This document shows positions 17,385 to 25,530 of a DNA stretch of 64,000 bases, piece after piece (the first letter of the stretch is position 1; each line of letters starts with the position of its first letter). The notes beneath the pieces were generated by a model. It was not told where the DNA came from. It saw nothing but the letters and a program-made list of their open reading frames with translations, and did no database searches. The DNA is from Sediminibacillus dalangtanensis (GTDB taxonomy: Bacteria > Bacillota > Bacilli > Bacillales > Amphibacillaceae). Position numbers and translations under genes: made by a program. Location of the stretch: assembly GCF_017792025.1 (NCBI RefSeq), contig NZ_CP046956.1, forward strand, positions 3,224,001 through 3,288,000. The letters are read 5' to 3'.

Positions 17385-18377
17385 CTAGTTTTTGAATGTG
17401 AAACACCGTGCGGGATTTTCCACGAAAAATTTGGTGATCAGTTTCTCTCCGTCAAATCCGAGACTGTCTGCCTCTGTTTTGAAGCGGGGAACCCACTTGG
17501 CGATGATATTTTCCAATCCAAGTCCGTAATCATAGTGTTTATAATAAGACTTTCTGGCAGTGTCTCCGCTGACTAAAATTTGGTCCTCATAGCCTTTGCG
17601 GACCAGTTCCAAAATACAGTGGATCCGGGTGCTTTCTGGTGCATATTTAATTTTGGAAATACCATCAAACGAAAGAAACGCACCAGTTTTCGCCACTTGT
17701 TCGTGATAAAAAGGGTCCGGATTGCGATCCATATGCCCGAAGCTGACATATTCCAGGTTAATTCCTTCTTCCTTAAGCAGTTCGATTTGTTCGAGTACCA
17801 TTGTGCCTGCTTCCGTGTGTGTGTGAATCGGGGCTTTCGTTTCATGATGTGCCCTCGCAACCGCCCGCAAAGTTTTTTCCTCTAATGGAGTGATCCGGTT
17901 ATAACCCGTTCCAAACTTCACCTGCCCGCCTCTCCATTTTGTCCCTTCCAATCCTTGTTCCACTTCCTGAATGACGAAATCTGCAAGCTGATTAACCGTT
18001 TTATCTTTAATCCATTGATGATAAGTTTCGTAGTCACCGACAAGTTTTTTCAAATTGTCCCGCATTGGTGCATCCCATAAAAAGCTTTTGTTAAAACCGG
18101 CTGTTCCGATGATGGTGATCCCGGTCTCTTCGGATATTTGCTGTACGGCGTCTACATCCCTGCCATAATCCACTGCGGTGGCATCGACAATCGTTCGGCC
18201 GCCGTGCTTTTTAAAATCCAACACATCGAATTGCGATTTTTCCTTGTCGTCCAACAAAAGATCATCCGCCCCCTGTTCCACCCAGTAAGGCGGACGGCAG
18301 ACAATGTGCTCATGTGAATAGGTAAAACCCAATTGATCAGGAGAAACATCCCCCGCAAAGGTACGTACAAAACTCAT
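17385..18377 (-). CDS. Phosphotriesterase-family metal hydrolase, probable phospho-sugar lactonase
   Basis: A 330-residue amidohydrolase-superfamily protein (COG1735). All binuclear metal ligands expected of the family can be placed: His22 and His24 (HEH), Lys154 (VKFGTGYN), His188 (HTHTEAG), His215 (FGHMDRNPD) and Asp272 (SGDTARKSYY). Mycoplasma relatives encoded beside ascorbate-type PTS genes hydrolyse pentonolactone 5-phosphates, and this gene has the same kind of neighbours. The predicted job is therefore opening a phosphorylated furano-lactone delivered by the PTS. True phosphotriesterase activity is less likely. Confidence 0.85.
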   Translation of the reverse strand: MSFVRTFAGDVSPDQLGFTYSHEHIVCRPPYWVEQGADDLLLDDKEKSQFDVLDFKKHGGRTIVDATAVDYGRDVDAVQQISEETGITIIGTAGFNKSFLWDAPMRDNLKKLVGDYETYHQWIKDKTVNQLADFVIQEVEQGLEGTKWRGGQVKFGTGYNRITPLEEKTLRAVARAHHETKAPIHTHTEAGTMVLEQIELLKEEGINLEYVSFGHMDRNPDPFYHEQVAKTGAFLSFDGISKIKYAPESTRIHCILELVRKGYEDQILVSGDTARKSYYKHYDYGLGLENIIAKWVPRFKTEADSLGFDGEKLITKFFVENPARCFTFKN

Positions 18378-18399
18378 TTTATCCCCTCCAGAGTAAGTG

Positions 18400-18428
18400 G
18401 AAAAAGGGCAAGACTGCTGCCCTTTTTC
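18400..18428 (-). terminator. Hairpin between PTS IIC and the hydrolase gene
   Basis: Perfect 11-base arms GAAAAAGGGCA and TGCCCTTTTTC with a 7-base loop; on the minus strand the stem ends in a T tract. It lies inside the operon, so it likely causes partial termination or processing between the transport and enzyme halves. Confidence 0.7.
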
Positions 18429-18443
18429 TCCTTTGTATTTTCG

Positions 18444-19739
18444 TTAGAACAGTAATTGCGCAAGAAACCGGATGATTGGACCAAGTATGAACATGTCAGA
18501 ATCGGCAGCCCACATAGCTGTATCCGGTATTGTATCTGCCAAAAGCATTTTCACCGTGATATATTGTCCCCAGGCGACGACCGTGGAGGTGATAAATCCG
18601 GCCATCAAAGCACCGCGGACACCACCAGTTACATTACCAAACACACCTGCAGTCGCTGAATGGAAAAACAAGACGATCATGGTCGGGACAAAAATGTATC
18701 CCACTGTGTTTCCAAGTACAAACAGCCATAGCAAGGCTCCGGCGAATGATCCTAAGAATCCAAGAATAACGGCGTTCGGTGCATAAGGGAAGACAACCGG
18801 ACTGTCCAGCGCTGGTTTCGCCCCCGGCACTATTTTAGTCGCGATTCCTTTAAAGGCTGGAACCATTTCCCCGATAAACATACGGACCCCCATTAAAACA
18901 ACTGCGATACCGGCAGTGAACGTAAACGACTGTACGATGGCATAAATAACGAAATTTTGACTGCCTGCACTTGCTACAAGTTCTTCTGCGCCTGGTGTGT
19001 CCTTAAAGGAAATAATGACCGCACCGACCAGGAATAGCAAGCCCATGGTCAAAGCTGTGATGACATTCGAATCCCGAAGAAATTCCAAACCTTTTGGAAG
19101 TTTGATTTTTTCCGAATCATTGTCTTTGTTACCGAGCACCTTACCTGCCAGTGCTCCAAGCAAAGCAACAGATGCGGACGTATGACCTAAAGCGATGTTG
19201 TCGTTTCCCGTGATTTTTCTCATAAACGGCTGTGTCAAAGCTGGCTGTACCGTCCAATAAATCCCCATGATAACAGCAAGGAACATAACCAGTTTACCAA
19301 AGGAAACATCTCCGACCGTATGCACGACAATCCCGGCAAAAATGGTCGTCGTCCAAAACATCATATGACCGGTTAAGTAAATGTATTTTAATTTAGTAAA
19401 CCTTGCCAGTAAAACGTTGATCAGAAAACCAATCGTCATGGCCAGCGTTACGGCGCTGCCGTACTCGGCGTTAAAGGCATTCTGGCCCATAAATTCACCA
19501 AGTGGCTGTTCCGATAAATTAAAAACTTCTTTCCATAGCGGTTCAAATACCGTCAAGGCGCTGACGATGATGTCAGAACCGGCACTGATGATCAAAAATC
19601 CGATAATTGCTTTGAACGTTCCGCTTACCCGCTGACTTGCTGTCTTATCCTGTAACAGTAAACCGACCAGCACGATAAACCCTAATAAAATCGCAGGTGT
19701 TCCAAAGACGTTGTCGGCTATCCAATAAATGACTTCCAC
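18444..19739 (-). CDS. PTS ascorbate-family (UlaA/SgaT) membrane subunit IIC
   Basis: A 431-residue polytopic protein of the PTS ascorbate-galactitol (L-ascorbate) IIC family, with some ten hydrophobic helices and conserved segments such as HMMFWTTTIFAG and GVRMFIGEMVPAFKG. It transports a sugar acid or lactone and, with the IIB and IIA genes just upstream, phosphorylates it on entry. The accompanying enzymes differ from the E. coli ula set (no UlaG/D/E/F), so the substrate is probably not ascorbate itself. Confidence 0.92.
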   Translation of the reverse strand: MEVIYWIADNVFGTPAILLGFIVLVGLLLQDKTASQRVSGTFKAIIGFLIISAGSDIIVSALTVFEPLWKEVFNLSEQPLGEFMGQNAFNAEYGSAVTLAMTIGFLINVLLARFTKLKYIYLTGHMMFWTTTIFAGIVVHTVGDVSFGKLVMFLAVIMGIYWTVQPALTQPFMRKITGNDNIALGHTSASVALLGALAGKVLGNKDNDSEKIKLPKGLEFLRDSNVITALTMGLLFLVGAVIISFKDTPGAEELVASAGSQNFVIYAIVQSFTFTAGIAVVLMGVRMFIGEMVPAFKGIATKIVPGAKPALDSPVVFPYAPNAVILGFLGSFAGALLWLFVLGNTVGYIFVPTMIVLFFHSATAGVFGNVTGGVRGALMAGFITSTVVAWGQYITVKMLLADTIPDTAMWAADSDMFILGPIIRFLAQLLF

Positions 19740-19783
19740 CTTGTTTCCCCCTTCGTCTGCTTGCTATTTTGTTTTTTAAGCTT

Positions 19784-20059
19784 TTATGCCTTGGCTATAT
19801 GCTCGTCAATCGCCTGGTTGATCTCATCCATATCAAAGTAGTTATTAACGATGATCAGCTTGGCACTATGTCCTTCCAATCCTTCTGCCAGTTCATTGCT
19901 TGTGATAATATAATCGGCGCTCATGCTTGATGCCGAAGATACATCCATATGTTCGACATCAGCCCGGATTCCTTTCTCACTGAGTGCCTGCTCCACATTC
20001 ATCTTCAAAATCAAGCTTGTTCCCTGTCCTAGTCCGCAAACTGATAGTACTTTAATCAT
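19784..20059 (-). CDS. PTS ascorbate-family subunit IIB
   Basis: A 91-residue IIB protein with the phosphocysteine loop VCGLGQGTS (Cys8), which passes phosphate from IIA to the incoming substrate. The length is normal. Its start overlaps the stop of the IIA gene by four bases, so the two are translationally coupled. The IIC gene follows after a 44-base gap. Confidence 0.92.
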   Translation of the reverse strand: MIKVLSVCGLGQGTSLILKMNVEQALSEKGIRADVEHMDVSSASSMSADYIITSNELAEGLEGHSAKLIIVNNYFDMDEINQAIDEHIAKA

Positions 20060-20508
20060 TTGCCTTCCCCCGTTTCAATGATTGTTTTTATATCGCGGTA
20101 ACTTGCTGCCGTTCTTAACTGGTTAACGTTTTCTTCCTTGTTGAGAAGCACCGTCAGCTTCTTTAATAAATCGACATGTTCTTCACTTGATGAAGCCCCA
20201 AGTCCGAAAATCAATTGGACAGGGTCATTGGAAGAATGTCCAAATGTGATCGGATCCTTCAACTGCAACAGGGAGACAGATGCTTCCTTCACCCCGTCTT
20301 CTGGCCTTGCATGGGGAATGGCTATGTGTGGCGCAAGGACGAAATATGGTCCATTTTCTTGAAAAGACTGCACCATCGCATCGATATACACGTCCTCCAC
20401 CGTCTCCGCATCTGCCAGTAAAACCCCCGCCTGTTTAATGGCATCTTCAGCATCCGCAGCTTTTGCCCCGACTTTCACTAATCCCTCTTCTAAAAATTTC
20501 ATGATCAA
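20056..20508 (-). CDS. PTS subunit IIA (mannitol/fructose/ascorbate type)
   Basis: A 150-residue IIA domain. The phosphohistidine lies in AIPHARPED (His66), with the supporting His61 upstream. It receives phosphate from HPr and hands it to the IIB protein encoded next. It starts 5 bases after the regulator stop. An internal ATG at codon 3 could also be used. Confidence 0.9.
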   Translation of the reverse strand: MIMKFLEEGLVKVGAKAADAEDAIKQAGVLLADAETVEDVYIDAMVQSFQENGPYFVLAPHIAIPHARPEDGVKEASVSLLQLKDPITFGHSSNDPVQLIFGLGASSSEEHVDLLKKLTVLLNKEENVNQLRTAASYRDIKTIIETGEGK

Positions 20509-20513
20509 ACTCC

Positions 20514-22616
20514 TTATCTTGATGAGTAGGTTGTAATGATTTTGCAGATTTGCTCCTTGTTTTTTGCATCCAGTATTGCACGTTTGTCATGGGAAAACAT
20601 ATTGGTTAACTGAGCCAAAGCTTTTAGATGCTTTTCGTTATTTTCCGGAGCCAAAACTATGAAGATTCTGACTTTTTTGCCCAGCATCTCTACTGGTTGC
20701 CGCACATGCAATAAACTGATTCCCAACTGATTGACACCGTCTTCCGCACGACCATGAGGCATCGCGATAAAAGGAGAAATCACAACATACGGACCTTGCT
20801 TCTCAATATTGTCTACCATCGAATCGATATAACCTGCTGTGATGTGCCCCTTTTCCAAAAGTGGGCTGGCTGCCAATTCGACTGCTTGTTGCCAGCTCCC
20901 CACGTTCGCTGCAAACAGAATATGATCCTCGTTGATTAACTCCGTCAAAGCAGGTTTCAATCTGGCTTCAGCTGTCACAGCGGGATGGTAAAGATACTTC
21001 CGCAATTCCTGCTTTAGCTGCCCTACTTCCCTTATTTCTGCATAACGTTTCACAATGTCCATAAGGGTATCTACCGAGTATGGTTGATAACCGTTATTAT
21101 CTGTGAACAACGCATTTACCTGCTTTAGGAGGGTTTCCTTGTCATGGTTATCGAGCAGTGGATTGACTAAGCAAACAGGGACTCCTCGATCCGGCAAGGG
21201 TACCGTCGAGACGATAAAATCAACTGCTAGTTCCATCTCGCGATATTCACGTAACGAAGCAATACCGGTAATATCCACTTCAGAAAACAACCCTTCGAGC
21301 TGACTCTGTAGTAAACGAGAAGTCCCGAGACCATTGGTGCAAACAATCAGCATTTTTCTGCGTGTCTGGATGGACAGTCCTTCTTTATGCAGCCATCCGC
21401 TAAAATGAATCGCAATATAGGCAATCTCGCTTTGGTTGATTTTTTTCCCGACAAAACGCTCGAAATGATAGATGACCTTTTTGGTTAATTGATAGATTTC
21501 CGGGAAGTTGTCTTCCACTGAGTCAAAAGCCAATTCCCCCATATCTATGCCATACTTGATTCGGTAATACGCAGGCTTTAAGTGTAAAAGTAAGTTGGTC
21601 TCCATCCCTGTCCGATCTGTAAAAGAAACCACTGCAACCAGTTGGAAATCCTCGATCATCTCTTTAACTACTTCACGCAATCCGATAATTTCCTCGTTTT
21701 CATCCTCGAGACTTGGGTAATAGTTCACTTTCGAACCCAATAAATGCTTGGCAAAGTAATATCCTTCTGTTGCTGGTATCTCTGCATGCCATGTGTTCTC
21801 CACTTCGGTTATAAAGTCTTTTGCCGCGTTCCATTCACCGGTTTGTTCGATGACAGTCTGTTCTACCGGATCGATATCCACGTATTGCTTTTGCTTGATC
21901 CGCTGCAAAAACAAGTAAAAACGAATGACAAGAATATTGAGGACTTCATCCGTGAACTGAATACCCAAACGCTGCTCACACCGGCTCAATTCGCGATAAA
22001 TTCGTTTTAATTCCGTCTGGTCAAAAATCATATAGTTGCTGTCTTCTTCTTTATCCGCTTCAAAAGCCTGGTCATGAATCAAAGAATACCAGCCTTGCTG
22101 CGGTTTGATCATGGCAATATAGTTGATCAGCGCTCTCCTGATATCGGTCTCCTTGCCGACAACCTGATACCCGAGCTTCCTCCGGGAAGTAAGCTTCAGT
22201 CGATAGCTATCGAGTTCTTCCCGCAAACTTTTCAAATCCTCCAGGACTGTGTTCCTGCTAACTCTGGTAATCGCTATCAAATCTTTTAGAAACAGAGGCT
22301 TGGCACTGGCCAGAAAGTAAGTGACCAGCCACGCCTTTCTTTCTTCAGGCGACAGCTCATAATAATAAACCGGGAACACGAGCAGCTTGCGCATGATTTC
22401 CCGTTTCGCCTGCTTTTCCAAGTACAAACCCGCAGCTCTTATTTGCTGTATTTCACTTATTTTGTTTTCCTTCAACCAAAAATTGATCTTATCCAAGTCG
22501 TTATAGACCGTCCTTCTCGAAACATTGAATTGCTCGGCAAGTTTTTCCACTGGAATATATAGCTCACTATGAACAATTTGAGTTAACATGGCAGTACTGC
22601 GCTTATCCAAACTCAT
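20514..22616 (-). CDS. PRD-containing transcriptional regulator with EIIB and EIIA domains (BglG/MtlR type)
   Basis: A 700-residue regulator. N-terminal HTH_11 and Mga-like helix-turn-helix domains span about residues 5-170. Two PTS regulation domains follow at about 185-400. A galactitol-type EIIB-like domain with CTNGLGTSRLL lies near 428, and a C-terminal EIIA domain with the phosphohistidine in AMPHGRAED near 620. This is the layout of MtlR/ManR/LicR-type activators, whose activity is set by PTS phosphorylation. It is the first gene of the operon and probably activates it when the cognate sugar is being imported and CcpA-linked HPr phosphorylation allows. The palindrome at 22727-22745 may be an operator. 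Confidence 0.92.
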   Translation of the reverse strand: MSLDKRSTAMLTQIVHSELYIPVEKLAEQFNVSRRTVYNDLDKINFWLKENKISEIQQIRAAGLYLEKQAKREIMRKLLVFPVYYYELSPEERKAWLVTYFLASAKPLFLKDLIAITRVSRNTVLEDLKSLREELDSYRLKLTSRRKLGYQVVGKETDIRRALINYIAMIKPQQGWYSLIHDQAFEADKEEDSNYMIFDQTELKRIYRELSRCEQRLGIQFTDEVLNILVIRFYLFLQRIKQKQYVDIDPVEQTVIEQTGEWNAAKDFITEVENTWHAEIPATEGYYFAKHLLGSKVNYYPSLEDENEEIIGLREVVKEMIEDFQLVAVVSFTDRTGMETNLLLHLKPAYYRIKYGIDMGELAFDSVEDNFPEIYQLTKKVIYHFERFVGKKINQSEIAYIAIHFSGWLHKEGLSIQTRRKMLIVCTNGLGTSRLLQSQLEGLFSEVDITGIASLREYREMELAVDFIVSTVPLPDRGVPVCLVNPLLDNHDKETLLKQVNALFTDNNGYQPYSVDTLMDIVKRYAEIREVGQLKQELRKYLYHPAVTAEARLKPALTELINEDHILFAANVGSWQQAVELAASPLLEKGHITAGYIDSMVDNIEKQGPYVVISPFIAMPHGRAEDGVNQLGISLLHVRQPVEMLGKKVRIFIVLAPENNEKHLKALAQLTNMFSHDKRAILDAKNKEQICKIITTYSSR

Positions 22617-22726
22617 TGTTTTCCCCCCTTGGGCAAAACTTAATTTATCGGCCTTAGTCTAACTATATGCCAAGCCCCCTGGAATCAAAAGACCAAATCA
22701 TTCACAGACTTTTGTGCAAAACCAAA

Positions 22727-22745
22727 TGGTTGGTATTACCAACCA
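22727..22745. promoter_or_regulatory. 19-bp perfect palindrome, GntR-like operator
   Basis: TGGTTGGTATTACCAACCA: two 9-base arms around one base. Such a short centre cannot form a hairpin loop, so this is a DNA-binding site. The TTGGT-N3-ACCAA core resembles FadR/UxuR-type GntR operators. It lies 111 bases upstream of the PRD regulator start. Confidence 0.6.
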
Positions 22746-22770
22746 AAAAAAACTCGCCGAATGGCGAGTT
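22745..22770 (-). terminator. Terminator of cdnL
   Basis: Stem AACTCGCC / GGCGAGTT with a 4-base loop, followed on the minus strand by a long T-run. It stops minus-strand transcripts coming from cdnL before the PTS operon promoter. Confidence 0.75.
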
Positions 22771-23022
22771 AGAATGTTTACACATTGTCACACAGGGGTC
22801 TTCTTTTCACTAAAAAAATATGTGACTATCTTATCGAGTTATTTGATGAAACTTCAAACGTTCATAAAAAGAATTGAAGTAATTAAGATGATAAAAAGAG
22901 GTTAATGCTCTCAAAGTGAGTTGAAGAGGTTGAATCTTTGAAAAGATTTTTTTATTATTAATCCTACTCCCAAAAAATCAAGGGAGTTTTTTGGAGATGA
23001 AATAGATTACGAATCATTAGCC
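22771..23022 (+). other. Non-coding gap with two plus-strand terminator-like hairpins
   Basis: No convincing gene. AATCTTT/AAAGATT (22933-22948) and ACTCCC/GGGAGT (22966-22987) are each followed by T-runs on the plus strand, yet no plus-strand gene is recognised upstream. A short RNA or short peptide transcribed rightward is possible. Confidence 0.35.
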
Positions 23023-23484
23023 TTAGCAAAAACTCTTTATTTGATTTTCCGTGATCCCTTTCATTAATCTCAGTTCACTAATTAAAAATTCATGTGCGTT
23101 ATCCAACATTTTTTTCTCGCTTGTATTAAGTACCTTCTCTTTCTTCATACGCATTAAGTCACGTACAACTTCTGCACCTTCTTGCATTTTACCCGTTTTT
23201 ATTTTGTCTGTGTTCACTTTATACCTTTGTTTCCACGGCAGTAATCTATCTGATTCTCCATGCTGAAAAATGTGTGCGATGTGTTTTAATGCAAGGATGT
23301 CCGTAACCGGGCGTACACTCGAACTCAATATTTTACCAGCAGGAATCATGATTTGCATATTACTGATTAACATTTTTATAACGTAATACTGTTGTTTTTT
23401 CCCTGAGACTTCCTTTTCTTCAATGGCTTTAATGATACCTGCTCCGTGCATTGGATAAACAATACTATCGCCTACTTGAAACAA
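23023..23484 (-). CDS. cdnL: CarD/CdnL-family RNA polymerase-binding regulator
   Basis: With the TTG start at 23484 the product is 153 residues, the length of B. subtilis YdeB/CdnL as I know it, and begins with the expected F-Q-V-G-D-S-I-V-Y-P-M-H-G-A-G core of the RNA-polymerase interaction domain. GGAGGTGG lies 5 bases before this TTG. Upstream ATGs would add an unneeded N-terminal tail. The C-terminal helical DNA-binding part (about 70-150) is complete. CdnL binds the polymerase beta subunit and stabilises open complexes at rRNA and other promoters. The gene stands alone, with a terminator at 22745-22770. Confidence 0.92.
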   Translation of the reverse strand: MFQVGDSIVYPMHGAGIIKAIEEKEVSGKKQQYYVIKMLISNMQIMIPAGKILSSSVRPVTDILALKHIAHIFQHGESDRLLPWKQRYKVNTDKIKTGKMQEGAEVVRDLMRMKKEKVLNTSEKKMLDNAHEFLISELRLMKGITENQIKSFC

Positions 23485-23633
23485 ATCGTCCACCTCCATA
23501 TATGGTAACCTTCTTAAGTTTAACACAAATACTATTTTTATCAAATTTTCCATAATATCATAATTCAATTTTACTAGTCAATCTTTTTCTTTCATCTAAA
23601 TCAAACGATTGCAGGGACCCATTGCATCCCTAT

Positions 23634-23659
23634 AAAAAAGACACTAACCCCTTAGTGTT
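23634..23659 (-). terminator. Terminator after the LURP-one pseudogene
   Basis: Arms ACACTAA and TTAGTGT with a 4-base loop, followed by six T on the minus strand. Confidence 0.75.
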
Positions 23660-23759
23660 AGCGCCTGATCGGTGAATAGTAATTTTCTAATGCATAGTAT
23701 ATTTTTATTCGCATTACATACAAATGGAACTTTTGTTTTTTCATCTTTCCTCTTAAACA

Positions 23760-24260
23760 TTAGCCGGCAGCTGCTCCACCACTCGCCCCGGCAGAGTTAT
23801 TACGTTTCGTAATCATGTTGGCTCCCGTTACAACGGCAATGAATTCCTCATTTGACAACTCCGACGAGTGGTTACGCAATTCATAAGCAGGTGACTGGAA
23901 AAATCCGCTGACCTTTTTAAATGTAGCAGTTAAATTTTCATTTTCATCATCGAGGATATCATAGTCCTTGGAGAAGGCTTCTGATCTAATTTCATACATA
24001 CCCTGATAGGAATTTTAGAGAAAAAAGCCAGCTTTGCTTTCGTTTTCCGACTTCTTCATATTGATTTTTCACTACCAACCCTCTCAACAGAAAAGAAATG
24101 AACCTTTTATAACAATAAGCCCTTCTTTATCCATGACATCCACTCCAGAAGAAAAAGCGCTCTTTAAATCCAGTAATCCAATCTGTTCATGGTCTTCATT
24201 AAAAATCTCCGTCGTACCGGCAGAGAAAAAGTTATCTTTAAAATAAATGGACTCCCCCAT
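23760..24260 (-). pseudogene. LURP-one/tubby-like protein gene broken by two frameshifts
   Basis: Three minus-strand frames read in turn give one continuous LURP-one-related protein. The first runs from an ATG at 24260 (FSAGTTEIFNEDHEQIGLLD, then DLKSAFSSGVDVMDKEG). The middle segment, in a second frame, contains LVVKNQYEEVGKRKQSW. The last (23760-23999) contains YEIRSEAFSKDYDIL and ends in a Gly/Ala-rich tail. The frame is lost after KGSFLF and again at GTATGTATG, where two bases seem to be missing. Intact members are about 160 residues and of unknown biochemical role. The final 79-codon piece alone should not be annotated as a gene. Confidence 0.75.
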
Positions 24261-24387
24261 TAATATCCCCCCTTAAAATATCGTTACTCTAACTACGCAA
24301 AAACGCAAAACAGGTTTCACCTTCTCAGCACATAAAACTTGATCTTCTAGGAAGAATAAAGACAGAAACTACAAGAAAGGGGCCGAG

Positions 24388-24657
24388 ATGATAATGGAAG
24401 AAATCAAAGTGGGGGAAACATTCACTATAAGTGATGAAACAAATGAGGATCAAACGGTTGAAGTTTTGGCAAAGGTAACCTTAAAAAACACGGACTATGT
24501 AGCCGTCAGCTTTGCAGAAGACTTACAGGAGGAAAACGAAGACGATATAGACGTCTTTTTCTTAAAGATAGACAATGAGGGGGATTTATCAGCCATTGAA
24601 TCTGATGAAGAATTCGACAATGTATCGGAAGCGTTCGATGCAATTTTAGAAGACTAA
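24388..24657 (+). CDS. DUF1292-family acidic protein
   Basis: An 89-residue, strongly acidic protein. The layout fits DUF1292 (YrzB-type) proteins of Firmicutes, with beta strands around GETFTISDE, VEVLAKV and DIDVFFLKIDNEGDLSAIESDEE. Their function is unknown. AAGGGG precedes the start; a second ATG two codons later is equally possible. It stands alone and faces the repeat-containing pseudogene at 24690-24940. Confidence 0.75.
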   Translation: MIMEEIKVGETFTISDETNEDQTVEVLAKVTLKNTDYVAVSFAEDLQEENEDDIDVFFLKIDNEGDLSAIESDEEFDNVSEAFDAILED

Positions 24658-24689
24658 AGCATCGGAAACGCTGTCCATGGAGGGGGGGC

Positions 24690-24940
24690 AACAGGCTGAT
24701 TTTTTGAGGGAGAGACTTATAATAGTCCTCCTTTAAAGAAATAACCAACTTATCATCCATCATTTCTATGATAGATTTGAATAACGCTCCCTCTTTGTTT
24801 TGCTCTTCTTTTATGGTGATTTGATCTTCTTTTTATGTTAGTTGATCCTCTTCGGCGTTGAGTTGATCCTCTTGAAGGAGAAGTTGATCTTCTTCGCGTA
24901 TTTTTTGATCTTCTTTTATGCCCACCTGATTAGGGTCCAA
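24690..24940 (-). pseudogene. Decayed gene encoding heptad repeats (EDQ units)
   Basis: On the minus strand a TTG at 24940 follows GGAGGAAAATA and opens a frame reading DPNQVGIKEDQ, then KIREEDQ, LLLQEDQ, LNAEEDQ and LT. An in-frame TAA (24833-24835) interrupts it. The same frame continues with KEDQ, ITIKEEQ and then KSIIEMMDDKLVISLKEDYYK. Each repeat is seven residues, predicting a charged coiled coil. The end of the gene is unclear, next to a run of seven G on the plus strand. I know no family for it; it may still yield a 31-residue peptide up to the stop. Confidence 0.5.
24800..24925. repeat. Six tandem 21-bp units
   Basis: Units start at 24800, 24821, 24842, 24863, 24884 and 24905, each beginning TTGATCYTCTT on the plus strand (the first TTGCTCTTCTT). 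The conserved first 11 bases encode the E-D-Q core on the minus strand, while the other 10 vary, as expected for a former coding repeat. Confidence 0.9.
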
Positions 24941-24993
24941 TATTTTCCTCCGAAACTAAACACCCGCCAATAAAACAGCGGAAAGGAAATAAA

Positions 24994-25020
24994 GCGCCAT
25001 CCCTTGTTAAAGGATAGCGC
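24994..25020 (-). terminator. Terminator of the acetyltransferase gene
   Basis: On the minus strand GCGCTATCC and GGGATGGCGC pair around TTTAACAA with a bulge, followed by TTTATTT. This matches the common terminator style of the genome and lies 46 bases after the stop at 25067. Confidence 0.75.
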
Positions 25021-25066
25021 CCGATTGATGAAAATTGTTCGTTGTATTTCATGTAATAACCGAAGT

Positions 25067-25501
25067 TCAACACTTTTCCCATTCCATTAAAAATTCTTCT
25101 TCAGAAGTCTGTTCATCTAATGTTTCTTCTTTTATTACAAAGCCATTCTTCCAATAGAAATCAACGGCTTTTTTATTTTTCTTGTACACCTTTAATTGTA
25201 TATTTTCCCTTTGATTTTTTATAAAATCTAACAATCCCTTTCCATATCCCCCGCCTTGATGCTTAACATCAATAAACAACGCAGCCAAATAATTATCGAT
25301 CATCGATACGAAGCCGACAACCTCTTTATCGTTACTTACAACATAGGTTTCAGACATCGGGATATACTTTTCTGCCATCTCCGTTTGTTGTGATGTCCAA
25401 TAATTCTTATCAATAAAGTTGTGTGCTATTAAAGAACCTTCATACCATATTTCTACTAATCTATTGACTTCTGTATTTTTGTTTTCTCTAATATTCACCA
25501 T
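25067..25501 (-). CDS. GNAT-family N-acetyltransferase
   Basis: A 144-residue acetyltransferase. The acetyl-CoA loop is QGGGYGKGLLDF, and the C-terminal segment AVDFYWKNGFVIKEE is typical of GNAT enzymes of the YjaB/PhnO-like kind. I chose the ATG at 25501, with GGGGTGAG before it, over an upstream ATG that has no ribosome site. The acceptor is unknown. Confidence 0.8.
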   Translation of the reverse strand: MVNIRENKNTEVNRLVEIWYEGSLIAHNFIDKNYWTSQQTEMAEKYIPMSETYVVSNDKEVVGFVSMIDNYLAALFIDVKHQGGGYGKGLLDFIKNQRENIQLKVYKKNKKAVDFYWKNGFVIKEETLDEQTSEEEFLMEWEKC

Positions 25502-25530
25502 CTCACCCCGATAAATATTCCATGCCTTAT

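Noticed and set aside
18444..22616. Annotation as an L-ascorbate utilisation operon
   Set aside because: The PTS subunits are of the ascorbate family, but the ula enzymes are replaced by phosphotriesterase-, creatininase- and SIS-family proteins.
22714..22905. 63-codon plus-strand frame
   Set aside because: It runs through the palindrome and the cdnL terminator, has no ribosome site, and looks random.
24506..24763. 85-codon minus-strand frame
   Set aside because: It is the tail end of the heptad-repeat pseudogene frame running antisense through the DUF1292 gene, not a gene of its own.
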